NCBI RefSeq assembly: GCF_000317635.1
Contig: NC_019779.1
Location: 2,170,001-2,234,000, forward strand
Length of the DNA stretch: 64,000 nt
Source of the DNA: Halothece sp. PCC 7418
GTDB lineage: Bacteria; Cyanobacteriota; Cyanobacteriia; Cyanobacteriales; Rubidibacteraceae
Reading direction: 5' to 3'
Below, in pieces: positions 1 through 9,527 of the stretch. A program made the position numbers and the translations under genes. Position 1 is the first letter of the stretch; every line of letters begins with the position of its first letter. Below the pieces are notes generated by a model. The model was not told where the DNA came from. It saw nothing but the letters and a program-made list of their open reading frames with translations, and made no database searches.

Positions 1-1
1 G

Positions 2-1492
2 TTACTGGAGACGGGTTTGCTGATTGTTATCGTTGCGGGAATAATTATTTCTATTCAGACACAGCAAGTGGTCTGGGGATTAATTCCGATCGCGCTGACG
101 ATCATTCTGAATCAAATCAATCAAAATCATCAGCAGCGATCGCAGCAACAGCAATTTCAAAAACTAGAAAGTCTAATTCAAAATTGTCAAGCAGAGGAAG
201 AAAATCAACAAATTAATCTTTGGAAGTTACAGAAGCAAATTGAAGAATGGCAAGACTTTTTAATTGATTTCCGAGAAACAAACGCGCAAAATACACAAAC
301 CCTTGAAGAAATTATTGCTGAATTAAGTCAAGTTCAACCCCTGCGAGAAAAGCAGAATAATCTTAACACTCAGATGCAAAAAATTGCTGTCACCCAAGAG
401 CAATTAATTACCGACTTTAATCATCTTTCCCAAGTCCAAGAAACCTTATCTCAAAGCGTGACCGAGTTGAGTAATCAAGTCCATCAGGATTCAAGAGATG
501 ATGCTTGGGAGTATTCCCTCCAGCAAACAAACGAAAGATTGAGTTATCTTCATCAACTGCAAAATAAACAACATCAAAATGATCAAGAGGTTGCAATAGA
601 ATTAAAAGAAAGTTTAGCCACTGTTAAGGAAGAAGTATCACAACTGCGAGAAGAATTAAATCAAAAAACTGAAGTCGCAACCCGTCAATCTTCAAATGAA
701 GACGTTCGACAGTTACAAAATCAGATTGAAGAAATGACCGAGACTTTCAACTTGCTCAATCAACGTCAAAGGGAAGAAAATGACTATTATCAAAAAGCCA
801 TAGAACAATTCCGAGAAGATCTAGAAAGTCTCCGCGAACAAATTAACTGGGATTCGCAAACTGAGTTAGATACTATTCATCAATTAGTCCAAGAAAATCA
901 GCAGCAACAAACACAACTCACTAACGAAATTTCTCAACTGAAAACTGACTATCAGACCTTAGCGCAACAACTTCAAGAAAATACATCTGAGCGAAGGAAT
1001 AACACTTCCATTGATCAGGAAATTGAACGATTACAGTCTTATTTAAAACAAGTGACTCAATTATTAGACTCGGTGGTTAAACGTCAAGCTGAAGAAAAGA
1101 AATCTTTTCAAACTAAAATAGAACAACTTCATCACACCCTAGAATCAGTAATTTCGGAAAACCAGTCTCCCGTTAATTTAAAAGAAGTCGAAACAATCAA
1201 GCAATCCTTAGAACAAACTCGCCAAAAACAAGGGGATTTAGACAGACAAATTTCTCAGATTAAACAACACTTTACTACTCTTCAAAACCGATCCTTTTCG
1301 CAAGATGGAGAAAGTATCACTTCTTCTATTATAGAAGCAAAAATTAACCATTTTCATGATTACCTAAAACAACTCACTGACCTTTTAGACTCTCTCGCCC
1401 AGCGTCAAACTGAAGAAAATCAAGCTCTAAAAGCAAGATTAAGTCATCTACAATCTCAATTAACTGCAGTGGAAACCCGAGAAGATTTGTAG
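2..1492 (+). CDS. Membrane-anchored long coiled-coil protein, 5' end outside window
   Basis: The reading frame is open to the left edge, so the true start is probably upstream; the first in-window start is a TTG at 17. From that TTG there are 491 residues. Residues 1-32 form a hydrophobic hairpin (two short membrane segments). The rest is glutamine- and glutamate-rich coiled coil. Three diverged internal repeats with the pattern LLxS..RQxEEN followed by a heptad stretch lie near residues 236-275, 336-378 and 442-485. I recognise no enzymatic domain. A 244-residue protein at 2941-3675 has the same hairpin plus coiled-coil plan, so both may be envelope or scaffold proteins. Function unknown. 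Confidence 0.75.
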   Translation, partial: LLETGLLIVIVAGIIISIQTQQVVWGLIPIALTIILNQINQNHQQRSQQQQFQKLESLIQNCQAEEENQQINLWKLQKQIEEWQDFLIDFRETNAQNTQTLEEIIAELSQVQPLREKQNNLNTQMQKIAVTQEQLITDFNHLSQVQETLSQSVTELSNQVHQDSRDDAWEYSLQQTNERLSYLHQLQNKQHQNDQEVAIELKESLATVKEEVSQLREELNQKTEVATRQSSNEDVRQLQNQIEEMTETFNLLNQRQREENDYYQKAIEQFREDLESLREQINWDSQTELDTIHQLVQENQQQQTQLTNEISQLKTDYQTLAQQLQENTSERRNNTSIDQEIERLQSYLKQVTQLLDSVVKRQAEEKKSFQTKIEQLHHTLESVISENQSPVNLKEVETIKQSLEQTRQKQGDLDRQISQIKQHFTTLQNRSFSQDGESITSSIIEAKINHFHDYLKQLTDLLDSLAQRQTEENQALKARLSHLQSQLTAVETREDL

Positions 1493-1630
1493 TCAAGTCT
1501 TATCTAGGGCTTGCTGAAAAAGTCCATTGGTTGGTTTAGTAAGGCAAGAGGCAAGTTGCCTTATTCTAAGATTTTTCTATCATAGCTACTGTCGAAGAAC
1601 CATTAACTTTTTACATAAGAATTAGATCTG

Positions 1631-1788
1631 CTATAGCGTTTCCTAGTTGGTTGAGGTACGTAATGCGAGTCGGTGGATGTTCATGGTTCATGGTTCGTGG
1701 TTCATTGATTAACAACCAACAAATAACAAAGAACAAAGAACGAAGAACGAAGAACAAAAAACAAAGAACAAAGAACCAAAATTTAGAA
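1631..1788. repeat. Dispersed intergenic repeat, copy A (about 158 bp)
   Basis: A block beginning CTATAGCGTTTCCTAG and ending in AAAATTTAGAA recurs at 22279-22420 in the same orientation with over 85 percent visual identity. The core holds tandem heptamers (ATGGTTC, then AAAGAAC/GAAGAAC variants). The copies differ mainly in heptamer number. A 73-codon minus-strand ORF inside it is only the translation of the repeat. The rest of the 336 bp gap shows no gene. Confidence 0.8.
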
Positions 1789-1828
1789 TGTACCTCATGA
1801 GATTGGGAAGTGCTATATATAATGTGTA

Positions 1829-2944
1829 TCAATTAGAAACGACTCTTTGCCATAACCGTTGAATCTCAGCTAAGTCTTGGGCGTTGGGTGTGGATAAAAC
1901 TTGATTTTGAGGATTGACTGCTGCACCTGGAATATTGTTTCCCCAAGGGCTATTTGTCACTCCACTGAGATCCATTCCAGAAATTGCAGGGCGAAAGCCA
2001 TATTGAATAAAAATGGCTTGTTGTTCGGGTTTTCTGAGAAAATCAATAAACGTTTTTGCTGCATCTGCGGTTCTGCGATCAACATTGCGACGAACGATTC
2101 CCGCAGTGGAAACAGTTTCAATGGTCGGATCGAGATAATAAATCTGGTAAGTTTGATTGCGGGTGGTTTGGGCTTGTTCCCACCGATGTAACGCAATACT
2201 CTCGTAAACGGTGGCGACATCTGCATCATTGGGTCCTCTAGCGATAAATTCTTGTAGCAGAATATCTGTTGAACGAGGCGGTAAATAAACAGACCGTTTC
2301 ACTAATGCAAATAAGGATTCTGTCTCTGATTGTCGTAATGCTTGGGATAGAGACTCCCCCGTTTGAGACTGCGCCCATAAACTCAGGGTCAGTTGACCAC
2401 TGTTAGACCGTGTGGGATTGGTCATAATAAAATCAAAACTTCCCCATGGGGGTGATCCGCCGATCGCGCCCCAATTCCGTTGCTGCATCGCATTTTCTAA
2501 GCGATCCCAATCAAATCGCCCCGAGGGAAATAAAATCTGTCCGCGATCTTTCCAAGCAACCCCCACCAGCATGGTTTTCGCGATCGCGCTGGGGGTTTCA
2601 TAAAAGGCTTCCCCGTCTCCCGACCAACGTTGTTCTAATTGGTCTAGAATCTTACCATTGGCGGGAATCAACACCGTTGGGTCAAACTCATTTTTCTGGT
2701 CAATGTAGTTGTTGACCATATCTTGCGATCCCTGAAACTTTAATTCTAGATTAATTTGGGGATGGGCTTGTTCAAATTGGCTTTCTAGGGCTTCTAGAGG
2801 GTCTTGTAATTCTGTTCCACTGACGACAACGACCGTTTTCTTCACACCTGGTAAGGGAATATAGCTGATTCCCAGAGAAGCCAGAATAATCGCGATCGAA
2901 ATCCAAGTATTCTTTTGTTGTTGATTGGCGCGAGTCGAAGTCAT
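1829..2944 (-). CDS. Substrate-binding-like (SBP_bac_11 type) membrane-anchored protein
   Basis: 371 residues. A single hydrophobic segment at about residues 13-30 serves as signal or anchor; no lipobox is visible. The remainder reads as a periplasmic binding-protein fold of the PstS/ModA-like class: VVVSGTELQDPLEALESQFE at the start of the mature domain, then a PTRSNSG ligand-loop-like motif near residue 178. The same PTRSNSG motif and overall layout occur in the VWA protein at 4691-6403, so they are paralogous. The start ATG overlaps the upstream gene's stop (ATGA at 2941-2944), which implies translational coupling in a two-gene operon. No transporter permease is adjacent, so uptake is not implied. 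The ligand is unknown. Confidence 0.75.
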   Translation of the reverse strand: MTSTRANQQQKNTWISIAIILASLGISYIPLPGVKKTVVVVSGTELQDPLEALESQFEQAHPQINLELKFQGSQDMVNNYIDQKNEFDPTVLIPANGKILDQLEQRWSGDGEAFYETPSAIAKTMLVGVAWKDRGQILFPSGRFDWDRLENAMQQRNWGAIGGSPPWGSFDFIMTNPTRSNSGQLTLSLWAQSQTGESLSQALRQSETESLFALVKRSVYLPPRSTDILLQEFIARGPNDADVATVYESIALHRWEQAQTTRNQTYQIYYLDPTIETVSTAGIVRRNVDRRTADAAKTFIDFLRKPEQQAIFIQYGFRPAISGMDLSGVTNSPWGNNIPGAAVNPQNQVLSTPNAQDLAEIQRLWQRVVSN

Positions 2945-3675
2945 GATCCTTGATGAGTTAAGATATCCACGTTTTCTTGTAAACTACTCAGTTCTTCACT
3001 TAAATTTTGCAGTTCCGTCACTTGTTCGACATCCGCTAAATCCGCACGGCGTAACTTATTTTGTAGCTGTTGCAATACTCCTGCTAAGTTTTGGATCGAA
3101 GTGTTGAGGGAAATCACTTGTGCTTGTCGTGCGTCTTCTCCTTGTTGGGCTAAGCGAATATTGCGCTGGAGGCTTTCTTGCAAAGATTGTAACTGCTGAC
3201 GGGATGCACCTGAACTTTGAGATAATTTGCTTTGAAGATCGGCGAGTTGATTTTCTAATTCCGAGATGGATAATAAAGAATCAGACCCTTGAAATTTACG
3301 GGCGAGGGTTTCAATCTGGGTGGGTAGTTCTTTCGCGCGATCGCAGGCGTATTGGACTTGGGTTAAAAGGTCTAACTGTAGTGATGTATCGGACAAAGCG
3401 CGATCGGCTTCTTCTCTTAAGACTTCTGCTTTTTCTGCGACTGCTTGTGCTGTGTTTTGTACCGCTTCTAACTCTTTGGCGAGTGCGGGGTTTTCAATCA
3501 TTAACGGTTCTGGGAGTTGTGACTTACGCACAGAAGCCCCTCCCAGCGCGATCGCGCCAGAAACGGGGATCATCAGATAGCTGGGTAAACCCACTAACCG
3601 CACACCAACCATTAACACTACTCCCCCAATCAACACCGCGATCGGGTAATGGAGAGGATTCACAAGCCATTTCAT
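2941..3675 (-). CDS. Small membrane-hairpin coiled-coil protein
   Basis: 244 residues. Residues 12-48 are two adjacent hydrophobic segments (PIAVLIGGVVLMVGVRLVGL, then a second Ala/Gly-rich segment). Residues 60-244 are predicted coiled coil with many Gln, Glu and Leu heptads. It is the first gene of an operon with the binding-protein-like gene downstream, overlapping it by 4 bp. The architecture resembles the protein at the left edge of the window. No catalytic motif is visible. It may organise or anchor its partner at the membrane, but that is inference from layout only. Confidence 0.7.
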   Translation of the reverse strand: MKWLVNPLHYPIAVLIGGVVLMVGVRLVGLPSYLMIPVSGAIALGGASVRKSQLPEPLMIENPALAKELEAVQNTAQAVAEKAEVLREEADRALSDTSLQLDLLTQVQYACDRAKELPTQIETLARKFQGSDSLLSISELENQLADLQSKLSQSSGASRQQLQSLQESLQRNIRLAQQGEDARQAQVISLNTSIQNLAGVLQQLQNKLRRADLADVEQVTELQNLSEELSSLQENVDILTHQGS

Positions 3676-4114
3676 CTAAAAACCTCCCAGTGAGGATTAA
3701 GCGGAACTTTCATTAATGATTTTACTCGAAAAAGAAAACGTTTTGCGCTTGAATTTTGTGATTTAACTAGAAGTCTCTCTTTGAGTTAAAGAATCTCCCA
3801 TTTTGATCCGATCACTGATATAACTCATTGTGATCTTTCTAGATCGAAAAAAGAAAAATGTTATACACTTAATTCAGGACAGATATGTGATACAAGAGAG
3901 CTTGATCCCTTCTCAAAGACTTCCGAATTTGTGAAGCTAATCAAATGATAAATAACTCAACAATTACTTAAGTGATTACTCGCGAAATATATCAAAAATA
4001 TCATGAAAAATACATAAGTTTTCTCAAAAAATATTACTAATATCAAGTTCTCTTGAGAAACCATCAGGAATATTATCTAAACTTAAAAGTACAGATAATA
4101 TTTGCTGGTTAATT
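3676..4114. other. AT-rich intergenic region between divergent genes
   Basis: About 440 bp between divergent genes. It is AT-rich, with no ORF that resembles a gene and no tRNA-like fold. It must hold the promoters of both flanking genes. A TTGAGA followed by AT-rich hexamers near 4053-4080 could be a sigma-70-type promoter for the plus-strand gene, but it is not distinctive. Confidence 0.4.
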
Positions 4115-4639
4115 ATGGATACTTCTCTCCTTGCATTTAAAGAAATCCCCATCCTAATTATCGGTTATGGCAGCCTTGAACAGGGAGACGCTTATGCCGG
4201 TTCTTTAGTTGCACAAATTATTCAAAAGTTAAACTTAGAGGATGTTGAGGCTCTAAATGTGGAAAGGCTAACCCCTAGCCTAGCCCCCATCATCTTAAAA
4301 GCCAGAACTGTCATTTTTATCGGTTCTTATTATGTCTGTGAACACATGAACCCAGAAATTATTATTAAACATTTTCTACACCGCAATTTAGAAGTCGATT
4401 TTGATACAGGTTACGATTGCTCTCCCCAAAACTTATTAGCATTTATCGAAGCAGTTTATGATCGAGTTCCAGAGGCTTACTGGATTTTAATTCCAGCGAT
4501 TACTTATCGACTCAATGATCATCTTTCTACGACAACGCAAACGGCGATAGACAAGACCTTAAAATATTTAACCATGGGCTCTCATTTTGATCTCTTCTTG
4601 AAAACAAAATCTCTGAAAGAAAGTGCATTAAACGCTTAA
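4115..4639 (+). CDS. Hydrogenase maturation protease-like protein, probably non-catalytic
   Basis: 174 residues, close to the usual size of HyaD/HybD/HoxW peptidases. The N-terminus has the family's beta strand and glycine motif as IIGYGSLEQGDAYAG. In active members this reads GxGN..xxDD/E..G, and the second acid binds nickel; here it is Ala. The position of the second ligand (Asp in the LLDA strand) reads IFIGSYY, and the normal SPH histidine is Q (SPQNLLAFIE). All three metal ligands therefore look lost. No hydrogenase genes are nearby. It is most likely a family member adapted to a non-proteolytic role. Confident on fold, not on function. Confidence 0.65.
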   Translation: MDTSLLAFKEIPILIIGYGSLEQGDAYAGSLVAQIIQKLNLEDVEALNVERLTPSLAPIILKARTVIFIGSYYVCEHMNPEIIIKHFLHRNLEVDFDTGYDCSPQNLLAFIEAVYDRVPEAYWILIPAITYRLNDHLSTTTQTAIDKTLKYLTMGSHFDLFLKTKSLKESALNA

Positions 4640-4690
4640 CTGATTACTTTTGTTGGTTGATCATTCTACCGAGAACAAAGAACAAAATTA

Positions 4691-6403
4691 TTAAAACTCT
4701 AGCTGTAAATCAGACATCAACTGAGAAAGAGTTTGCGGGTTTCCTTTGCGATAATAACCGCCGTTTAGTTCTGCCATTTTTTGTAAAACATCAGGATTAA
4801 ATTCTCCCTCTTTTCCATAGCCAACAGTAAAGAAAGCAATGCGACGATCCGAAGAAAAACTATTTTTTTCCAATTGTTGCGTTAAACGTTGAAAAGAAAC
4901 TTCTGAGCCTGAATCTTCCCCATCCGTCAAAATTAATACAGCATTAATGGCATCTTCTTGGTAATTATTTTGCAACCAATTTCGGGCTTGCAACGTCGCA
5001 TCATATAACCGCGTTCCGCCATCAGCACGGAGATTTGTAATAAACTGCATTCCCCGTTGTTGTCCTTGAGGAGTTCCATCCACTTCCACAGGGGATTGAA
5101 TGCGATTGTCAAAATCAATTAAAGCAATTTTTTCTTTTGGACCCAGACTTTCAATATAAGTCCGTAAGGTGCTTTGGACAGCTGGTAGTTTCGATCCCGC
5201 CATTGATCCTGAAGAATCGACAACAACCACCACCTGTGAGGGCTTTTTCGCATAATCTCGCCAAGATTTAAGCATTGCTTCCACTACTTCGGGAGAGGGC
5301 GGACGTAAGGAATTGTAAGTTGCATTGGGATTAACGCCATATTGCTGAGAAAACTTGTCTCCTAAAGGAATACCGGGTACGCCTGGACGTAACCCCAGAT
5401 CCGTTGCAATGGCTTGAATCTCCTCAGACCGTAGAAACTCAATCACTTGTTGGGCTGCTGCTTGTTCTTGTTCATTGACCCAGGGGGCTTGGGGAACAAT
5501 AGCCCGTAAGTTGGAGGTAAAGGTGTCTTGGGGATAAACGGCTTCGTAGCGAGTATTATTATTAGAGTTGCTGTTGGCTTCAATCACTAGAGACTCATAG
5601 ACAGACGCGATCGATGCCCAAAAAACGCCGTTTTCGACCATATCTTGGGCTAAACTGCCAGTAGAAGTCCCATAACGGGCAATTTTGCTTTCAATTTCTC
5701 GCACTTGATCCTGATAAGTCTGGACATCAGCAACAGTCATTTGTTCTGGGGCTTTCCCAGAAACACTGGCAAATTCCGCAACTAAGGTTTGTAAACCGGA
5801 ATTAGACCGTGTAGGTGCGGTGTGAACAAAGTTAATGGGTAAAGCGGGACTATTATTTCCCAGTTGTTGATGATTATCCACTTGAACTAGCGTTTTGAAC
5901 AAGTCTTCTTGTTGACGTAAGTCTGTGGCTAATTCGGCTGTGGTCATAAACACCATCGGGCTATTCGCCAGTAATGGCGCATCGGGAATGTTGGGGATAT
6001 AGTTTTGTCCTGGAAAAATTTGTTCCACGCGATAGCGTAACTGGGCGTGATAAATTTCCCCATCAACAGAAATTAAGGTGGGAAATTGGGGATCTGAGGA
6101 GTCAATATTACCGTTTTTCAGTTGTTCCGTTAACGAGACCACTTCCGAGACAACATCCCCACTTCCTTTGGTCTCGCAAGTGAGATAAAACTGTTCTCCT
6201 GTTTCTAGTTTTGGGTTTTGTTGATTCAGGCGTTGGGCTGCGCGATCGCAGAACGTTTCTAAATTACTTCCAGCGAGAAATTTAACTTCAAATCCTTGTT
6301 GGTTACCATTGCTGCTTGTGTCATTCACCAACTGACAACTGGTAAGGAAAAAGGAACTGCCAATTGCCATGAGAACACTCACTTTCCAAGAAAAATTACC
6401 CAT
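4691..6403 (-). CDS. Lipoprotein with substrate-binding domain fused to VWA domain
   Basis: About 570 residues from the ATG at 6403. I prefer this start over the longer frame from 6496 because it gives a clean lipoprotein signal: positive N-terminus, hydrophobic core, lipobox LTSC. The N-terminal half is an SBP_bac_11-like domain with PTRSNSG, paralogous to the protein at 1829-2944. The C-terminal about 190 residues are a von Willebrand A domain with a complete MIDAS: VVVVDSSGSMAG (DxSxS), a Thr in GGTRLYD and Asp in LILTDGED. It should sit on the outer face of the plasma membrane and bind protein partners through Mg2+. Substrate-binding plus VWA fusions are known as a family, but without a defined role that I can name. 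Confidence 0.8.
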   Translation of the reverse strand: MGNFSWKVSVLMAIGSSFFLTSCQLVNDTSSNGNQQGFEVKFLAGSNLETFCDRAAQRLNQQNPKLETGEQFYLTCETKGSGDVVSEVVSLTEQLKNGNIDSSDPQFPTLISVDGEIYHAQLRYRVEQIFPGQNYIPNIPDAPLLANSPMVFMTTAELATDLRQQEDLFKTLVQVDNHQQLGNNSPALPINFVHTAPTRSNSGLQTLVAEFASVSGKAPEQMTVADVQTYQDQVREIESKIARYGTSTGSLAQDMVENGVFWASIASVYESLVIEANSNSNNNTRYEAVYPQDTFTSNLRAIVPQAPWVNEQEQAAAQQVIEFLRSEEIQAIATDLGLRPGVPGIPLGDKFSQQYGVNPNATYNSLRPPSPEVVEAMLKSWRDYAKKPSQVVVVVDSSGSMAGSKLPAVQSTLRTYIESLGPKEKIALIDFDNRIQSPVEVDGTPQGQQRGMQFITNLRADGGTRLYDATLQARNWLQNNYQEDAINAVLILTDGEDSGSEVSFQRLTQQLEKNSFSSDRRIAFFTVGYGKEGEFNPDVLQKMAELNGGYYRKGNPQTLSQLMSDLQLEF

Positions 6404-6573
6404 AATGTTAAGCCCGTGGCTAAAAAATGAAACCACACCCATAATATCGCTATTTCTTGGGATTGTAGCTTCCAAAAACTCCCGATTACAAAGCAAACAT
6501 CTTAAAAAATAAGAGGATAGAATGATTCAGAAACAGCATTTTTCTAATCAATTCCAATCAATCAAAAATAATC

Positions 6574-8154
6574 ATGATTTATCCTTTTTCTTCTCGGATG
6601 GGACGACGGAATTTTTTATTGACCGTGAGCACAATCATTAGTTTGACCCTCGCCAAACAAGCCTCTCGCCGTGCGCTTGCCCATCCTAAATTTTCCGATT
6701 ATCCCTTTTCGTTAGGCGTTGCTTCTGGGGATCCCACCTCCGATAGTGTTGTTTTATGGACTCGTTTAATTTCTGATTCTGTAACTGAGACAATGCCCAT
6801 TGCTGATGATCTGATTGTCTCATGGCAAATCGCAGCTGATCCCAAAATGCGTAATCTTGTATCTAGTGGAACAACCATTGCTTCCCCAGAATTAGCTCAT
6901 TCTGTCCATGTAGTTGTTGAGGGCTTAAGCAGCGATCGCGCGTATTGGTATCAGTTTAAGGTCGGAAACGAACTGAGTCCCATTGGGCGCACCCGCACCC
7001 TTCCAGACCCCACAGTTTCTCCCTATGCTCTCAAATTTGCCTTTGTCTCCTGCCAAAATTATGAGCAGGGCTATTTTAATCCCTATCGTCATCTCGCAGA
7101 CGAAGATCTCGATTTTGTGATTCATTTGGGAGATTATATTTATGAATATGCAGCGAATACCTCTCGCGGATTTCCTCGCCAACATCCAGCAGTCGAATGT
7201 AGTGATTTAGCCACTTACCGACAGCGATACAGTTTATACAAGCGCGATCGCGATCTGCAAGCAGCCCACGCAGCTTTCCCCTTTATTTGTACTTGGGACG
7301 ATCATGAGGTAGAAAACGATTATGCCAATACTGAATCGGAAAACTTTGAGGCAAAACAGACGTTTTTACAGCGACGCATGGCTGCGTATCAAGCCTACTA
7401 TGAACATTTGCCTTTACGTCCTTTTTCCCGTCCACAGGGGGCTTCCATGCAACTCTATCGGCGTTTTCAATTCGGGAACTTAGCGCAATTTTATCTGCTG
7501 GATGGGAGACAATATCGCTCAGATCAGGCTGGTGATGATAATGGGGAAGGGGGCGGACAAGTGATCGATAGGAATTGTCCAGAACTAAATAATCCCAATC
7601 GCAGTCTTTTAGGAAAGGAGCAAGAACAATGGTTGTTTCAAGCGCTGAAAACCTCAGAAACTCATTGGAATGTCATCGCCCAACCCTACCTAGTTTCCCA
7701 GTTGAAACAGCCCTCTGCTGAAGCGGTAAGAGTTTGGACGGATGGTTGGGATGGCTATCCCGTTAGCCGTCAACGTCTGCTTGAGTTTCTCCATTGGGAA
7801 AAAATTGCTAATCCCATTTTTATTGGGGGAGATATTCATTCGTTTTGGGTGAGCGATCTCAAGCGCGATTTTGACAATCCTGAATCAGAAATTGTCGCCT
7901 CAGAATTTGTTACCAGTTCCATTAGTTCCTTGGGTGTCCCTTATGAGCAATTCTTAAGCTATTTATCCGTTAATCCTCACATCAAATTTTTTGAGAGTCG
8001 TCAACGGGGATACGTTAAATGTACCTGCAACCAACAACAATGGACCAGTGAACTCAAATGTGTGGATACGGTAGAAACTCCTCAATCTCAAATCAATACC
8101 CTTGCCAGTTACTGGGTTGAAAATGGCAAGAAGGGAACACAGTTAAGTCCATAG
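6574..8154 (+). CDS. phoD: PhoD-like alkaline phosphatase/phosphodiesterase
   Basis: 526 residues. A Tat signal (GRRNFLLTVS) at residues 10-19 precedes a hydrophobic stretch, so export is in folded form. The PhoD family motifs appear in order: PFSLGVASGDPTSDSVVLWT, FVSCQNYEQGYFNPYRHLAD, HLGDYIYEY, WDDHEVENDY and FIGGDIHSFW. These supply the Fe/Ca ligands in characterised PhoD enzymes, which hydrolyse phosphate mono- and diesters in the periplasm. It is transcribed alone. The neighbouring calcineurin-like enzyme at 8262-9392 is convergent with it. No Pho box was recognised. Orthology to a particular PhoD subgroup is not established. Confidence 0.85.
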   Translation: MIYPFSSRMGRRNFLLTVSTIISLTLAKQASRRALAHPKFSDYPFSLGVASGDPTSDSVVLWTRLISDSVTETMPIADDLIVSWQIAADPKMRNLVSSGTTIASPELAHSVHVVVEGLSSDRAYWYQFKVGNELSPIGRTRTLPDPTVSPYALKFAFVSCQNYEQGYFNPYRHLADEDLDFVIHLGDYIYEYAANTSRGFPRQHPAVECSDLATYRQRYSLYKRDRDLQAAHAAFPFICTWDDHEVENDYANTESENFEAKQTFLQRRMAAYQAYYEHLPLRPFSRPQGASMQLYRRFQFGNLAQFYLLDGRQYRSDQAGDDNGEGGGQVIDRNCPELNNPNRSLLGKEQEQWLFQALKTSETHWNVIAQPYLVSQLKQPSAEAVRVWTDGWDGYPVSRQRLLEFLHWEKIANPIFIGGDIHSFWVSDLKRDFDNPESEIVASEFVTSSISSLGVPYEQFLSYLSVNPHIKFFESRQRGYVKCTCNQQQWTSELKCVDTVETPQSQINTLASYWVENGKKGTQLSP

Positions 8155-8261
8155 GTTTGGTTAAATATCAATCTTGCTAAAACACTGGCAACTAAGACAA
8201 CACTGGGAATCGCAGCTAGTCACTGTTCGAGAAATCGCCTTAAAAATCTTTCACTCCAAAA

Positions 8262-9392
8262 CTAGGGCGTACAAAGTTCTGCACCCAGTCGTTGTTCACA
8301 AAATGCTCTTTCTGAGGGGGTTAAGTCCTCTCCTTCAATATCTCTCCGTAAAACAATGCCATTATGACCCGCTAAAAACCGAGGGAGTTGATCATATTCA
8401 ATCAACTCTAAGGTTGCCATATCATACGTGGCGTAAGTTGTTTTTTCTGGGGAATCAAAATCAATATCGAGAACCGTGATTGTTTTTTTCGGTGCTAAAT
8501 CGCTATCAATGAGCGGACGGGGGCCACCGCCCAAAATCCCCGTATGTAACAGTTGTAAGTCTCCCCGATGTCCAGGATAATAAGCGTGCTGATGACCGCT
8601 GATATAAGTGTGAACGTCATATTTTTCCAGCATTGCTCTGAGTGCGTCGGCATGGTCCATCACTTCCCCAGGCTGGTTGCGTCCCACAGCGACTGCATAT
8701 AAGGGTAAATGTCCCAATAAAATGCGTAGTTTCGCTTGTTGGGCTTCTGGACTGGCTAACGCCTTTTCCACCCAAGCCAACTTTTCTGGGGGAATATAAC
8801 TGGAAGACCCATCCCAGGCAAGGAAAAAGATATCTTGATGTTGAAAGGTGTAGTAGAAGGGAAAATCAGCGCGATCAATGAATTCTAAGTTAGGATCATG
8901 TTCAGGATGATGCCAATAGTCTTTGGCTAACTCACGCTCTTGTTGAAAAAGAAATCTACCATTGACATTTCTCGCACTAGAAGCATCATGATTGCCAATG
9001 GTAAAGCCATAGGGCAGGTTGGCTTCTCGTAACGGACGCGCCAGATGATCATCAAAGGCTTGCCACATCGCTTGAATTTGAGATTTGCTTAAAGCGGGAT
9101 TTTGACCCGCCACCATATCTCCACTGCAAATTACCAGATCTGGCTGCCAATCAGGAATCAGTTCCATTGCTTGATCCACGGCGGGTGGGTAATCCGTTGC
9201 GCCATAAGCCCCATTAAGGTCACTAATAACAACCAGTCGCACATCATGACGAGGGGGATTGTAGAGGTTTTCTTCGGTAATCGGTTGAGAAGGCTCTAGT
9301 TGTTCAGCAGTGGCGAGGTTAACGCTATAACTGTAAACAAGACATAAGCAAAATGTCGCGATCGCGCAAGCCAAAAATCGTTTAGGAGACAC
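8262..9392 (-). CDS. Secreted calcineurin-like metallophosphoesterase
   Basis: 376 residues with an N-terminal signal peptide (KRFLACAIATFCLCLVYSYS). The five metallophosphoesterase blocks are visible: VVISDLNGAYG (usual DxH replaced by DLN), ICSGDMVAG, GNHDASSA, LLGHLPLYA and SGHQHAYYPGH. The first block carries Asn where most members have His, as in some purple-acid-phosphatase-like relatives. The protein is probably periplasmic and hydrolyses a phosphoester; the substrate is unknown. It converges on the PhoD gene, so the two phosphatases share a 107 bp intergenic region. Confidence 0.8.
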   Translation of the reverse strand: MSPKRFLACAIATFCLCLVYSYSVNLATAEQLEPSQPITEENLYNPPRHDVRLVVISDLNGAYGATDYPPAVDQAMELIPDWQPDLVICSGDMVAGQNPALSKSQIQAMWQAFDDHLARPLREANLPYGFTIGNHDASSARNVNGRFLFQQERELAKDYWHHPEHDPNLEFIDRADFPFYYTFQHQDIFFLAWDGSSSYIPPEKLAWVEKALASPEAQQAKLRILLGHLPLYAVAVGRNQPGEVMDHADALRAMLEKYDVHTYISGHQHAYYPGHRGDLQLLHTGILGGGPRPLIDSDLAPKKTITVLDIDFDSPEKTTYATYDMATLELIEYDQLPRFLAGHNGIVLRRDIEGEDLTPSERAFCEQRLGAELCTP

Positions 9393-9527
9393 GGTTCAAC
9401 AATCGGGTTAAGAATACAGCTTTACTATCCCATAAGCATTTCTAATCCACAAGGTCATCAGAATTTTTGTTTGTTGCAATCCATAATAAAGCTGTTTTAT
9501 TCTACTAATGAATTTTTGATCAAGACG

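Noticed and set aside
1611-1832. 73-residue minus-strand ORF rich in Phe and Leu
   Set aside because: It is the translation of the dispersed heptamer-containing repeat; a membrane-protein look arises from AAAGAAC units read as FFV/FVL.
8174-8479. 101-residue plus-strand ORF
   Set aside because: Shadow of the calcineurin-like phosphoesterase on the minus strand.
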